In this document: positions 1 to 12,520 of the stretch, one piece after another
Numbering within the stretch: the first letter of the stretch is position 1
Layout of the letters: each line of letters starts with the position of its first letter
Source: Trichoplax sp. H2
Lineage: Eukaryota; Placozoa; Uniplacotomia; Trichoplacea
Direction: 5' to 3'
Length of the DNA stretch: 64,000 bases
NCBI GenBank assembly: GCA_003344405.1
Contig: NOWV01000011.1
Coordinates: forward strand, 496,001 to 560,000
Program-made: the position numbers and the translations under genes
The notes under the pieces: generated by a model
Databases searched by the model: none
What the model was told of the DNA's origin: nothing
Seen by the model: only the letters and a program-made list of their open reading frames with translations

Positions 1-200
1 ATACATATTGTCTGTATGCTGTACACTGTACAATGCGACAGCAATCTTCTAAGTCCTAATTACCATACAGTACCATGCAATGCATACAGTAGTCTCTTTT
101 CGATTACAATTGCTAACACTATATCGGTAATAAAAAGTCGCAAAAACGACCGTATTGACTTTTAACCCTGTATCTACAGTACACTGTACTGTAGTCTAAG
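1..200. repeat. Partial GTAC-palindrome cluster at the left edge
   Basis: Motifs of the TGTACACTGTAC, TACAGTACC and CTACAGTACACTGTAC type occur at about 18-34, 63-92 and 174-196. They match the clusters found in the three head-to-head spacers further right. The cluster may continue beyond the window. Confidence 0.55.
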
Positions 201-3200
201 AAAGGGGAAAAAAAGAAAAACTTTTTTCTTGGCTACTATGGCGTACTGAAGTTGGCGTTTTTGCAGAGAGGAATTTTTATACTTGTCTTTTATGAGCACT
301 TTGCCAATCGTTAACAACGATGAACATTTCCCTTTTTTTCTCTCCCTCTTTGACTACAATAGCATAGAACGTGAAGTCACGGTAAAATACAACATTGCAT
401 CAGTACAACACATAGTATAGCGCTGTACAGGACTGCAATGTCTACTGAATAGTGTCACCAAAAAAACGAAACCATTGTAGCAGCTGTTCACTTTTTGACC
501 AAACATCACAAAAGGTCGGAGATGAAAATCTTTTCATTCGTAATTTCGACATCAGTGCTACACGCTGTTGGGTATAGACCTTAGTAAAGAATCAGTAATC
601 ATAATATTTCATTTCTTTTGGCTAATTGAAACGGCACAGCCAACCTCAGTACTGTATACTCTCTTGAAAGAGTGCAAATTGTGCATGGTGCTGGATGTTG
701 TTGACTAAAAATGAAAAATTCAATCCCTAGATTTACGCTATGTGGTATAAGTAAGATCTCAAAGCTAACTTTTTAATGATGCGACTTAGTAAGCGAAACA
801 TCGGTCAATACGATCCGTGTCATAAGACTGGTTACAGCGCTATGCTACGATATATAATCATAAATAAAAATGCTATTGCATACTTTTTACCATGCTTTTA
901 CTCCAGTTCTCTTCAACGACTCTGCATGACAAGTGTACGGTACTATGCTGTCGTGATACCATTTAAAGTCTATCGTGGAAATTATTGTAATTGCTATTTT
1001 CGATGCCGGCCGGCCAAATTCGAAACCAAGTGTGCAACATATAGACGAGTATGCACAGCGAATTTGAATACTATTGCACCCTGATTGCAATGGATTTATA
1101 CTGGTAATCAGGCCTCTAAAATAGACTGAATAATCTGTACAACTCGTTATTAATTCAGAAATAAATATCAAGAATACTATGTGCTCTACTGTCAAGCAGA
1201 ATACGCATACAACAGTATTACAACACTCAAAGCGCAATATCATTGCATGCGATATTAGCAAGCCAAAAATACAATAGTAGATAATTTATTAAAATTAAAA
1301 TTAATAAAATAAATGAAGGATAAAATGTTGAACACCAGGTCTTAATTAATAGCAACAACTTGAGCAAGAACATATAGTGCGCGTGGATAACGATAGAACG
1401 GCAAGATGAAGTAAAGCTAAATCATTGAATTCTATCTGGCCAAGAACAGCATTTACTGAATAATTATAATTACTTAATAATCACCAGTATTAAACACAAA
1501 ACAACATACGCCTGTAGAAAGTTAGAGATTACATTAATACAATTAACCAATTATTTATCTCTGGTTTTGATATTGCATCAAAATGAAGTACTATATGTAG
1601 CTGTTGTATTCAAAGAAAGAACATTAACGGTATATTGCTGCCGATAAACGTGATAATTGAAAAACAATCAGTTTGCTCTAAATTACTTTTGTTAAGAGGT
1701 GCCGATCTTAAACTGCTCAGTGACAGTAAAAGTGTGAAGTAGCTATAAAAATCCCATTAATTACATCTGTTAGGCTAGCTTGGCTGATAAAATAGTAACA
1801 TTATAACTTGTAACTTCTACGGAGTCACAGGAATCCACTTATAAAGCTGCTCTCAAGAGACTGAATCGACTGCACTTACTAGCTGTAAACTATCACGTTG
1901 TTGATCAGCCTACAGATATATAATTATAATTTGAAACTATTGAGTTCTTATTACATCATTTACATGTCCTTATTTCACCCCATATTTTATTTAGTTCAAT
2001 ACAACGCTCGTAATCTGAATGTATTTACACTAACCATTCTTACAATAAAATAATGGACTAAAGACATATTTTGACTGGCATTTGTAAAATACAAGGGATT
2101 ATTCCTAGAATATTTGTACTGGTATCTATCGTATACATGCATGCAGTACAATAGATTATAAAAAATTTTTTTAACACACATTAACAATCGCCTAAGTACG
2201 TACAAATTATGTAGAATAAGAGATTTACAGTACTTCAAAAGAAGTCCAACTGCATTCTTTTGTTAGGATAAATAATAACGGACTCTATAAAATCAACAGC
2301 AAATTGATAAAGTTTTGAAGTTGCTCATACATTGTATGAAACTAGAAGTATAATTATGGATATACACTGTATACTGTATGTGAAACACAATTTATTAAAC
2401 TTAGAACTTCCATCAACTGTAATTGAGCTATCTAAGCGAATGACTATTTTTTCTCCGTTATGCTTGTCATTAATTAAAGTACCAGTACACGATACAGTAT
2501 TTAGAAAAGATTGATCGAAAGAAGTACACTGGTGGACTATGAATTTTCTCAAAATCATTTACGATAAATCAAGCCTACTCCACAAAAATACTGAGTTCCT
2601 TAGACTAAATACGCTCTAATTTGCTATCAAAATATTATAAAGCTATAATCTTCATATCTTCGATCTCAAACTATATCCTTTACTAATTTTGTAATTTTAA
2701 TATACGTCCTGCTCAGCTATAGCTGCTATATAATTTTCGCAACTACGAGAGGAAATAATCTATTGATGTAATTGATGATTTACTTTATTACAATAATTAA
2801 CTATTAACAAAATATGATATACATTTATGAGTGACTGAGTGTGAACCTTTGATGCCTAATGTGAAAATGTGTCGGACGGACCTCAAAAACTTTCCTAGAT
2901 TTAGGTTACTGTTTAAGATAAAGTATTTAATACAGTGTATACAATATCTCTGTTTAACTTGAGAAATCCATACTCGAACATGGATTTGTAAGAGCACTAT
3001 GCGGAAAAAAGCTAAAATTTCAAGTGATCTCTATCATACGCTTAATAAAAGGACATGATTGCTATATTTTCAAATTTCTAGGCACAAAAAATTCTACAAT
3101 AACCACCTCATTTCGTCATATTTATTAATACAAAGCTGAATTTGTTAGTAGTATACACAAGTTTTACGAGAAGATCCAATGCTGACGGTAGTTAAACTTT

Positions 3201-6200
3201 AAAGGTTACGCGTATACCGTATCGAGTTGTAGAGCTTAAACACTGTTAGATATAAGCATATACCAAGACAGCATAGAGATAATACCACTAGTATAGCATC
3301 CTATTATTGATACTATCTGGTTCCAAGATTGTTGAAAAGCAATGTTGGTATATGTTTGATTAACCATACTTATAGATCGTAATATTGAGATTGAATTATG
3401 ACTAGATATTTTATATATATACCTATAACAAGAGATGATTGGAATATATCGTCCAAAGTATGATGATATTTTAATCTGCTACTTGATAGAAGTAAATATC
3501 TTGAATTACCGATTATTTATTTAAACTAATAGTATTTTCTTAAATTTATAGTATGTCATATATTCACACTCGATTCTAAATACAAATAATAATATTTAAT
3601 GAGTGAATAAATACTTCGTACATACATATCTGGTATCCCAATATCGAAATATTTTAAAATTATCAATTTTATGGTTATTACAATATGACAAAGGATGACC
3701 TAGAATAAAACAACAGCGTTGTATTGGATATGCAGTCCGCGATAGGTGTCAAATACAGATTAATTAAATTTTTTTATTAATGTAACATTTAACATTGTGT
3801 GACGTGTAAGTTTGACGAATATGCAAAACAACACGGCAACTAAAACTTATTAACCAGATCTTAATTAAAATGGTCAGATATTTCGATAGCTTATTGTAAC
3901 TATTTAGGTAGACATAGCAGCTTAATTGTTTATAGTCAATCCAACGGTAGTTTAACATGCAGCATTAAAATATTGTTAATGTGTTTACCCAAAAAGATAT
4001 TTTACAAGCATTGGCTTAATTAACGATGAGCAAGAACTGCGAGTCAAAATGTTATTAATTTAATTAAAGTAGTATGATATAAAACAAGAAGGATCCAATT
4101 CCTTTTCTATATGACTTTCCTTTACAACTACAGTATTTGCAATGTTCGTTCTAAAGCTGTCAGATTTCAAGGCTGGAGTTTATCCTTACTTTGACTCGAA
4201 ATTTTTCTTCAACTGATACTTATCCAAGCATCATTGTGGAGCGCTATTTAACTATAAAGAATATTAAATTTCTTTTTTGAGCTTATTGAGTAGCATTAGT
4301 GGGTTTGGTTTAATATTTATCCTAAGTTTCTTGAGCGAACAAGCAGTATTTCATTTACATCTGCACTACATGCCATTATATGTAATGGCCATTCATAATC
4401 TGTAATTTACAGTATCTTTTCGCGGCGCGAAATTTCGTATGCAGGCAGAATCAATAGAAAGGTAGATTTCATAATACATATATTAAAGTATAATTGTGCT
4501 AGGGCACTGTTACTGCAACTCTTTATGAATTACTCATACTCACAATTATACAATCTACAGTCAGCAATGCACACAATGTAAGGGCTCTACTACAACATAT
4601 TCGAAGCGCAGTATTGTATTAACTACTTTGATCATTCACTATTGCTTATTGTTTTCGTATAAGATAGGAATGATTATGCATATAGTGGAATAAACAAAGA
4701 GCCAATTAGGCCAGCGGCGCTACATATTTTAAAAGTTAAAATTCATTAGGAATTGTTGCTTTGTGTTAAGCTATTGTATGTCTGGCGTCTGGGCTCTAAT
4801 TCATTGATATTATAATTTACTACCCCTCAGAAAATACTTTAAATGCTCCTCCTTACCTATTATTGTACTGTCTCCGAAAAATCAATACAAATTTTCTTTA
4901 GGCGCCTCAGAAATCAGTTTATTTGAATTTCTTATTTAGCACCGATTGGCATGATTTTTAATTACTCTATTAAATGATACTGTAGGAATTAAGAATTAGA
5001 CAATACACAGTATGATAATACATCTTTAAATTTTATTAGTGAGATACTTTGTGTATATACATATGTTATATACTGTACAACTGATATGCAACAAAATATT
5101 AACATAGCGCAATCTGAGACTGCCTAATGATGCGCTTACCAGTATTAATTCGAAATTAACATCTCTTCAATTTAACTCGCCCACACATTGGGCGATGTGG
5201 TGTAAACTTTAGGTCTAATTAAATTGATTAAACATTTAATTACCTTATCACTACACAAACTGAGTAAGTACAATAATATCCTGCATTCTTTAAATGATGT
5301 TGTGATATCATTATGTGCATCAATTAATGCACAGTAGCTGCTAGTTAGGCGTGTAGTAAAATAAAAAATAAACAGGCAAATGAGAGTATTTTCTAAACTT
5401 TACGGTTACTTTTAACGCAATAATGACTTTAAATCCCTAATGGCTAGAATATTGCAATGATCGTGGATAATAATCAAATTTTAAAAACTTTTGCACTCAA
5501 AATATTCTAAGAATTTTTATTGTGACTCATATAAGCATTAAATGGAGGTAATTAGTCTCATGAATGGATGATTGATTGCCATCTTTTTTAAATCACTTCT
5601 CTGAAAGACATAGTAGATATGACCATGACGCGTACACATTTCCTTTGACGTTATACGCATCCTTAAAGTTAAAATTTATACTACAGTGAGCAGTCTTAGG
5701 TCTGTTTAGCGTACAAGCGTGTGCCTGAGGTTATAGTTGCCTTAGTGTAAAGCATATGCCTTACCGAGTTTTTTGAATCAATAACCAAATCTACGAGTGT
5801 ATTAGTCTTTAACTGTAATACGAGAATCATATGCATGTTGGCCAAAATCATTTTTTGTTTAGCCACATTACGTAACGGTTAAATTTTGTCTGTACGTTCA
5901 TGAATGCGAACGTAGGAATAGTACCCATAATTAGATAGTATAGTAATAAAAGAATGAATGATGACAAATACGCATTAAGACCCTCACACTGCTACCTCTA
6001 CTTTTCTGCGTATATAGTCCATTCTTCGCCCTTACGTACATATCACTATCCAGACTGCTACTTCATAAATGATCCTACATTATTACGTACATTGAATTGA
6101 ACAACTGCTAATGCTGCAATTTCATCCACATTCCTATGTCATGATGTAAGAGTTACTTAAATGACATAGAGCCAGACAAAACAAGACTTATTTCTTATTT

Positions 6201-7812
6201 TCAAGCTAAGATATTGAGAATCTAATCATGACGATGTGGATTGTGTATTTAATTTACTTCCTTATATGATTGCGAGTAAATTATTTTGATTAGTACTACT
6301 TCCAGAAATCTATAAACTACCATGAGAATACCCCTTTAGCTGTATGGAATGCAAAAGAATCTATGCATAGCTACGCCATTATGATGCACTAATAGAATAA
6401 TCTATGTATAGTAGTATATCGCCTCGGTAGTGTGTTATTGCAATATTATATAATAATTTACATCTTCATAAATACTCGCACTAACGCACAGTTAGATGTG
6501 ATTGATCTGTATTATTCTTGATTATATTTTACAGTATATTAAGAGTTACTTCTATGCATATCAAAGCTACTAATCATATGTTCTATGCAGTTCTTATTTT
6601 GCTATAATTAGTGTATATGCGCTTTTATTGAGCTTTTCATTTATATAGCCAAATTTTATTACGTACATGGAAGCAACGCTGAGTAGAGGTGTACAATCTT
6701 AGCTACGCAGCTTGAAAATATACCGCAAAACAAACTAAAAAAAGTAGTAAGGTAACACTAGATGCTCTGTAGAGCTTGCATTGATATCTATCGATTTGAC
6801 CATTACGTGTAAGGTGTTAGATATTTGCGATAGCATTGTATAGAGCTTGGATATATTCTGTAGTACGTAAAGTACAGTTCGTAAGTGCATGGGATAAAAT
6901 TTTTTCGAAATCTTTATGAATTAATTACAAGTGTTACGGTTGGCGAATGACTACGATATCGAACTATGATGAGAGATTCTAGTGAGGGCATAATCTGTAA
7001 TATTACATTCCTGTTGCACTAAAATTTCGCTACAGTTAAATTATTAAAGGTAAAATAAAACAAAAACTTGATTTGATTAGTCATAGAGTACTAAGTAATG
7101 TGTTTTCAAATCTCGGAAAGTACAGATAAGAGGACGTACAAAATTATTGTTTTGATAGGATACCCATTTGGGCTATTTGCTTTTAATACAACTTTACAAT
7201 AATACGTATATCCCAATAGATTATCTTGACTATTAGTAAGTTTCAGTAAGTTAAATTGTAGCCGACATTTAACATACGATATCGATTTCCAAAATTCGAA
7301 CGACGAAAGTTGCATATATTTGTACAGTATAAAAGACATCGTGAAATCAGCTTCTAAGGAGTAATCTGTTTCCTATCATATGATATAAATATTTTATCGT
7401 CATCTGCATCGAATTTACTTACGCTACAGTGACTACAAATCGTCATATAAATAGTGGGTATGCTATTTTGAAAGCTTAGGTATATAATTTCATAGATTCG
7501 TATTAACAGATTCGAAGGATATGCATACCCATATAACTGTAAAAAAGTTAAGCGTTTTACCTAGACGAAATAAGATAGGACTGTAATATGCAATAGCGAA
7601 TTACGGCAAAGTTGTCGCAGTAATTAGGCAATAAAGACATAATATCCAAGCAAGATGCACTGATGAAGGTTACATCTCTAATGCAATTATAATAAATTAA
7701 CAGTCGCATCACTTCGTGCACGTATATCATTATATTCATAATATTTCAAATTTAAAAGTACTACGAAACTGATAGTTTTTTGTTAATTAAAAACTTCAGA
7801 CAACAGTTTTTA
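1..7812. other. Long AT-rich stretch without a recognisable gene
   Basis: I found no open reading frame or chain of short exons that resembles a known protein on either strand. The ORFs present are short and low in complexity of meaning (102 codons at 776-1084 and 124 codons at 887-1261 overlap on opposite strands and resemble nothing). The other genes in this window have exons of only 50-150 bp, so a poorly conserved multi-exon gene could be hidden here. Positions 1-200 carry the TACTGTACAGTA-type motif that elsewhere marks head-to-head promoter spacers. A GC-rich palindrome lies at 4418-4432. Confidence 0.5.
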
Positions 7813-7813
7813 T
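7808..7813 (-). promoter_or_regulatory. Probable poly(A) signal of KDM6
   Basis: AATAAA on the minus strand lies about 140 bp beyond the KDM6 stop codon and is the nearest canonical signal I noted in the expected direction. Cleavage was not tested. Confidence 0.5.
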
Positions 7814-7949
7814 TTACTCTAAAATATAGACGTTATTATATTTACAGTAATTCTTAGAAGTATTTGTATAATATTTTATAGAAACTGTCTCATAGAATAT
7901 TGTAGATTACATCGAAGGCGAGTATTCCGTTCGAATACTTATAATTATG

Positions 7950-10688
7950 CTACATATGACCAACAAAGTTGTGGTATATGTTTTGCAATTCTTCCATACT
8001 AAACTGCTGTAGAACAACAAAAGTACTGACATGTTTACTTGTGCCATTTTGAGCACATTTTTTGCAATAAACTAAACAAGGTTTGTCTACGGTAACGAAT
8101 AGAATATTAAAGACTTCACATTTACATTGGCAACAACACGGAGCAGGCTCATTTTCGCGATATTCGTGCCATTTAACTTTAGTATTGGAGGCCTCTAATT
8201 CAGCTAATGTCTCTTTACAATCTTGCATCGATCGAAGTAGAATAGATTCGATATGCCCTTGTAAGACTTCCTCTTTGATCTTTATATTCTTTGCCAAATT
8301 CCAACTCAGTAATATCATCGGAACAATAGAGTGAAATCTTTCTATTTTATTACAATTGTATCGTTCCATTGCCCATTTGTATTGATTAGCTGTTATCGGG
8401 CCGACGTTCCAGGCGATGTTATTACACCATCCTAAAGATTGCACCCAATGAACGGTACCGACATTAACAAAGACGATATCACCTGGTTTTTGAATAAATC
8501 TGTATAATGGAACATTTAGATCAAATATTTCTTCAGGAACTGGCCACCACGATCCAGTGAGAAAGTCTACTTTGTTTTTTTTACATAACTTTTCGATAGA
8601 TCTCCAATTGTGAACGGGTACTCCAAACCATTCACAATCACCAGGTCCGACATTAATGTTGACAGAGCATAAATTATTGTTTTCTTGATGGCCAGGAGTA
8701 CGGCATCCTGGTACTTTCATGTATAACTGGACTGAGTTCATACCTAGAATTTCGTAACCGAGGTAGGTTAACATATTTTGACGTGATGCCACTTTAAGAA
8801 ACTGGGGTAATTTGTCCATTTCTTTTAGTTGCATCTTCCATTTTTGTTGGTTTGATAGGTCAACATTTGTGCCAAATTTTACCATTTTATGTTGATTTAA
8901 TTTTCTCCTCTTAGCTCCTCTGTTACTGCTTTGGCCAGAGTTGCTGCTACTATCGGAGTATGGTGATTCAGCTGATGATTCGTCATTTTGTAGCAATTCT
9001 CGTATCGAAGCAGCTTGATAGCGCGCATATTTAGCAATTGTAGTATAAGCCCGATTACTTTCACAAAGCCAAGTTCTTTTTCGATAACGTGAATCCCAAT
9101 TTTCGTCTGACGTTTGTTGGCGTTGACTTCGTACCTCAATTTGATCATCGGCGCTATTATTTGCTAATGATCTCGATGAGAACAGATCAAGGTTCATGTC
9201 GACCGCTTTGGCCATGCCTCGAATAATAGTAATAGGATTCTCTGGTGAAAGACACCATTCCTCTAAATTATTCGAATAAGCTTCTTCGACGTTATCAATC
9301 TCAATTATAGGCGCGGCTAGTTGCAGTTTAGAGTAATTTGTACGCAATAGATTATTGTAATTATTTTCTACATCGCTATCTATTGTTCTACTGGAAGAAT
9401 TTAAAGTTTTTACAAATGTATTATCCTCCACATTAGCATCGATAGAATTTGAACATATTGTATCTGATTTTACAAGATTGAAGCGCTTATCTAGAAATTC
9501 TGGAAGAGATTGAGGCTTTACGCTACTTTCATTGAAAAAATAATCGAATTCAGGTAGTGAGTTTATACCTTGTATACTATTATCGATCTTTTCTAGTACA
9601 TTAACGTAATCTATGGCCATATCTTTGACATCAGCATTGACTGTAGCCTTTTGATAGCATTTTATAGCATCCTCTACTTGCATAACCGACGAATAAAGGC
9701 ATCCTAGATTAAGCCAAGTTTCTGCATGATTCCAGTTAATCTCAAGTGCACGTATATAACATTTGATTGCTTCATCATTTCTCTCCAGTTGGTGTTGTAA
9801 AACACCTAAACAACACCAGATTGTAGGATCAGTGGCATTGATCTCTAATGACTTCTCATAGTATTTTAACGCTTTATCATTTTCATTGTTAGCAGCATGA
9901 CATCGACCAAGCGGATAGTAAGCACGAGAGTTGTTTGGATCGTAGCTTATAGATTGTTGAAATGCGTCTATAGCTTTATACACATCTTTTTGCTGTCCAT
10001 CATAGTAAAGCAAACCTAAGCTATAGCTCGCTGCTGCTTTAATGGAAAGTTCGCAGTCATCGTCATCTAATAAAGATTGGAAAGTTTTTTCACAAGTTGT
10101 TGAGTTGTGCATTGCTTGATGACACAGTCCAATATGTAACCGAATGTCTCTATTTATACAAGCAGGTTCAGTATTAGCTAAAGCTTTATTGAGATGCTTC
10201 AATGCTGCATTATAATCTTCTTTAGATTGAAGTATTATTCCTAACATATAATGAAGATATCCAGCACGAAGAAAGCTGTCTCCATGGCATTTATAGACTT
10301 TGAGTAAATATCGTAGCGCTTTATCTAAAAAGCCCAGAGCAAAGGCACAAATACCCATGCCGAATATGATATCGATTTGCTCTAAAAAGACTTTATCGCT
10401 ATCTATCAGTCGACGATATAAACGGATTGCTTTGGTATAGTTACCAACTAACAGGTATAAATTGGCAAGCTGGTGAATTATTTTAACATCTTGCTGTTTC
10501 TGCAGATCTTGCTCGCAATACTTAATTGCATGGTTAATACGCTCGAGCAGTTGATTGCTACAATTGAGATTCGATTTTTGTACTGAAGGTTTACATAGAT
10601 CAATTGTTTCAGTAGTTTTGTAATCCAAACTGGAATATTTTAATAACTCGTCGTAAAAGCTTTTATCTCTTGCCTCGGCTTCATTCAT
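7950..10688 (-). CDS. KDM6: KDM6/UTX-type histone H3K27 demethylase, single exon
   Basis: This 912-residue protein removes methyl groups from H3K27 in the nucleus, using iron and 2-oxoglutarate, as KDM6A (UTX) does within MLL3/4-type complexes. Residues about 55-385 are a row of TPR repeats that follow the UTX TPR block closely. A low-complexity linker, with an acidic/serine-rich stretch and a basic KRRK patch, leads to a JmjC domain at about 630-790. The iron ligands are visible as the HQE motif (H667, E669) and H747 in GTVHWVQ. A C-terminal cysteine cluster at about 848-885 matches the GATA-like zinc domain of the family. The start is the ATG at 10688; the upstream TTG at 10706 in the same frame is not credible, and a stop lies just before it. 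The protein is shorter than human UTX (about 1400 residues), mainly in the linker. It has no intron, unlike every other gene in the window. Confidence 0.95.
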   Translation of the reverse strand: MNEAEARDKSFYDELLKYSSLDYKTTETIDLCKPSVQKSNLNCSNQLLERINHAIKYCEQDLQKQQDVKIIHQLANLYLLVGNYTKAIRLYRRLIDSDKVFLEQIDIIFGMGICAFALGFLDKALRYLLKVYKCHGDSFLRAGYLHYMLGIILQSKEDYNAALKHLNKALANTEPACINRDIRLHIGLCHQAMHNSTTCEKTFQSLLDDDDCELSIKAAASYSLGLLYYDGQQKDVYKAIDAFQQSISYDPNNSRAYYPLGRCHAANNENDKALKYYEKSLEINATDPTIWCCLGVLQHQLERNDEAIKCYIRALEINWNHAETWLNLGCLYSSVMQVEDAIKCYQKATVNADVKDMAIDYVNVLEKIDNSIQGINSLPEFDYFFNESSVKPQSLPEFLDKRFNLVKSDTICSNSIDANVEDNTFVKTLNSSSRTIDSDVENNYNNLLRTNYSKLQLAAPIIEIDNVEEAYSNNLEEWCLSPENPITIIRGMAKAVDMNLDLFSSRSLANNSADDQIEVRSQRQQTSDENWDSRYRKRTWLCESNRAYTTIAKYARYQAASIRELLQNDESSAESPYSDSSSNSGQSSNRGAKRRKLNQHKMVKFGTNVDLSNQQKWKMQLKEMDKLPQFLKVASRQNMLTYLGYEILGMNSVQLYMKVPGCRTPGHQENNNLCSVNINVGPGDCEWFGVPVHNWRSIEKLCKKNKVDFLTGSWWPVPEEIFDLNVPLYRFIQKPGDIVFVNVGTVHWVQSLGWCNNIAWNVGPITANQYKWAMERYNCNKIERFHSIVPMILLSWNLAKNIKIKEEVLQGHIESILLRSMQDCKETLAELEASNTKVKWHEYRENEPAPCCCQCKCEVFNILFVTVDKPCLVYCKKCAQNGTSKHVSTFVVLQQFSMEELQNIYHNFVGHM

Positions 10689-11400
10689 TGCTTGGCGATA
10701 GGTCAAGAATTTACTGCTTCAAAGGTTGTAAGTATAATTATAAGCTGTACCGATAAAATTAGTTCTTCTGTCATAGGACAATGTAGTTTACCGTGAAAAA
10801 TATAATATGAGTAAAGGTTGTAGTTAGAATAATAAGGTTGCGGACGGCCGTTGGCTAATTTCTTTTGAATTGAGCTTTTCTAGAGGCTTGCTTGCTTGGT
10901 CTATCTTTGTAAATAAATGATATAATATAGACGATCTACAATGACCGGTTTGAAGTAGAGAAGGGTAGAAGCAAGATTAAAATCATTGCATTGAAAACGA
11001 TATTGAGATTATGGCAGTATCACATTGATCAGCAGAAAAGCGATATTGAATACAATGTGTAAAAATAAGTTTAAAATAGCAAATTGGCATGTACGCATTG
11101 ACTAAAGTATCGATGTCGATATTATATATTGTACAGTGTTGTGCAAAACCCTATTATTATCGACGAGGTGAAGACGTGTGCGTTAACTTGAGATAAATAC
11201 GTGTAACTCTTACTTGCATCTTCAATTAAACTATGTCCTTCTTGACTAGGACTACTCCCTGTTATTGACTGTAAGATAAAATCAATCCCATTTGCTACAG
11301 GTTATTAATCTTGATACCCTCTAGTAGATGCTGTAAGTTGTATAACTACTGTAAACTAACTCCATTCTACGCGTATTATGTTTTTTTAGTCATTATTGAT
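10689..11400. promoter_or_regulatory. KDM6 upstream region (5' UTR/promoter)
   Basis: Non-coding stretch upstream of the KDM6 ATG. It contains a small GC-rich patch at about 10840-10857 in an otherwise AT-rich setting. A 5' non-coding exon is possible: an AG followed by exon-like sequence lies just upstream of the ATG on the minus strand. Transcript data would be needed to place the start site. Confidence 0.35.
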
Positions 11401-11560
11401 TTTGTTATTCCTTTTTATTGTAGTAGAGTACAGTACTGTCTCCTACAGTATGCAGAGTAGATACTGTAAGTCCATTGTAGTGGTTAGTAGTGGCGTCGAG
11501 TTGACATTGCCAATAAGAACTGTACTGTACAGCACAATACTTTGTACCTAGATGCTTGTT
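11400..11560. repeat. GTAC-palindrome motifs, KDM6/TAF9 spacer
   Basis: Several copies of CAGTACTGT, TACAGTATGC and ACTGTACTGTACAG occur here. They form the KDM6-side edge of the series of clusters running to 14775. Confidence 0.6.
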
Positions 11561-11840
11561 AAGCAGACATTAAGGCGAGGGATAAAGCAATCGTTATTAT
11601 TATGCTAAGTACAGCAGTCTGGAGATAGACCGCCCATCATTACTGCCGATGTAAGGCAACTATGTCACACATTACTATGCAGCATTTGAATTCCGCAAGA
11701 CATTTTGTGGCAGTCTATGCCGTGTAGTATACAGCAATTGACAATTCTATCGAAAAAGTTCAGGCTGTTGTACGATAAGAACTGCCAGACTTGCTACCTC
11801 GATTTTGATGTTGTTTTTAAGTAGTTCATTCGTTATTCTA

Positions 11841-12153
11841 ACAGTGCTCTACATGCTGTACAGTACTGTACAGTATGTTTATATACTGTCCAGTATACTC
11901 GTACAGAATACAGTACTGGACACTTGCAGAGCAACGGTACAATGTGCACATTGTACCGTACTGTATTGTACTGTACAGTCTGTACTGTACTTTCCGCAGA
12001 TCAGGTCTACAGTACAGTACTGTACAGTAGTCCTTTTCTGTACAGTACAGTACAGTACTGTACAGTACAGAAGACGTACAGTACAGTACTGTATTGTACT
12101 GACTACAGTGCATAGTACAGTACTGTACTGTATCGTACGTACTGTACACTGTG
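11841..12153. repeat. Dense GTAC-palindrome cluster
   Basis: About 310 bp made almost only of overlapping TACTGTAC/GTACAGTA units, on average self-complementary. It includes a perfect 24-bp palindrome at 11935-11958. Reading frames through it give runs of Tyr-Cys-Thr-Val-Gln on both strands, which is a by-product of the repeat and not a protein. Confidence 0.9.
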
Positions 12154-12343
12154 GACCGTAGTTTGTAATTATCATACTTTTTACTGCAGAGGTAATGTAA
12201 AGCAAAGTAAGAAAAAAAAAGCTAGTAATCACTGATTCACTGCTCATTTGATCATTGATAATAAGAATGAGAATTAAATGGCATAGATGTAATTATAAGT
12301 GACCGTACCAGTTCCAGTGGTGGGAATCGATACACGGTGTTCT

Positions 12344-12520
12344 AGTACCGACGTACACTACAGTATACAGTACAGGTATCCAACATTTCTAGAAGTGGCT
12401 AGAGTGCTGTACAGTACTGCACTCTAGCCGATTCGAATAGTTTCGTTGACATAGTACTGTACTTCGTACTGTACATTGTACACTGTAGTACAGTACTGTA
12501 CACTGTATAGTGTATAGTAC
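12344..12520. repeat. GTAC-palindrome cluster with a stem-loop
   Basis: A second cluster of TACAGTATACAGTAC-type units. Positions 12397-12429 form an inverted repeat with perfect 11-bp arms (GGCTAGAGTGC and its complement) around a TGTACAGTACT core. Confidence 0.85.

Noticed and set aside
776-1261. Opposite-strand ORFs of 102 and 124 codons near the left edge
   Set aside because: They overlap, match no known family, and have no splice partners in view; a real gene cannot be excluded but is not supported.
10689-10706. KDM6 start at a TTG six codons upstream
   Set aside because: Animal nuclear genes do not normally start at TTG. An ATG follows at 10688 and a stop lies just upstream of the TTG.
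11805-12247. Overlapping ORFs of 63-122 codons on both strands
   Set aside because: They are the TACTGTACAGTA repeat read in all frames (runs of Tyr-Cys-Thr-Val-Gln), without any domain or splice structure.
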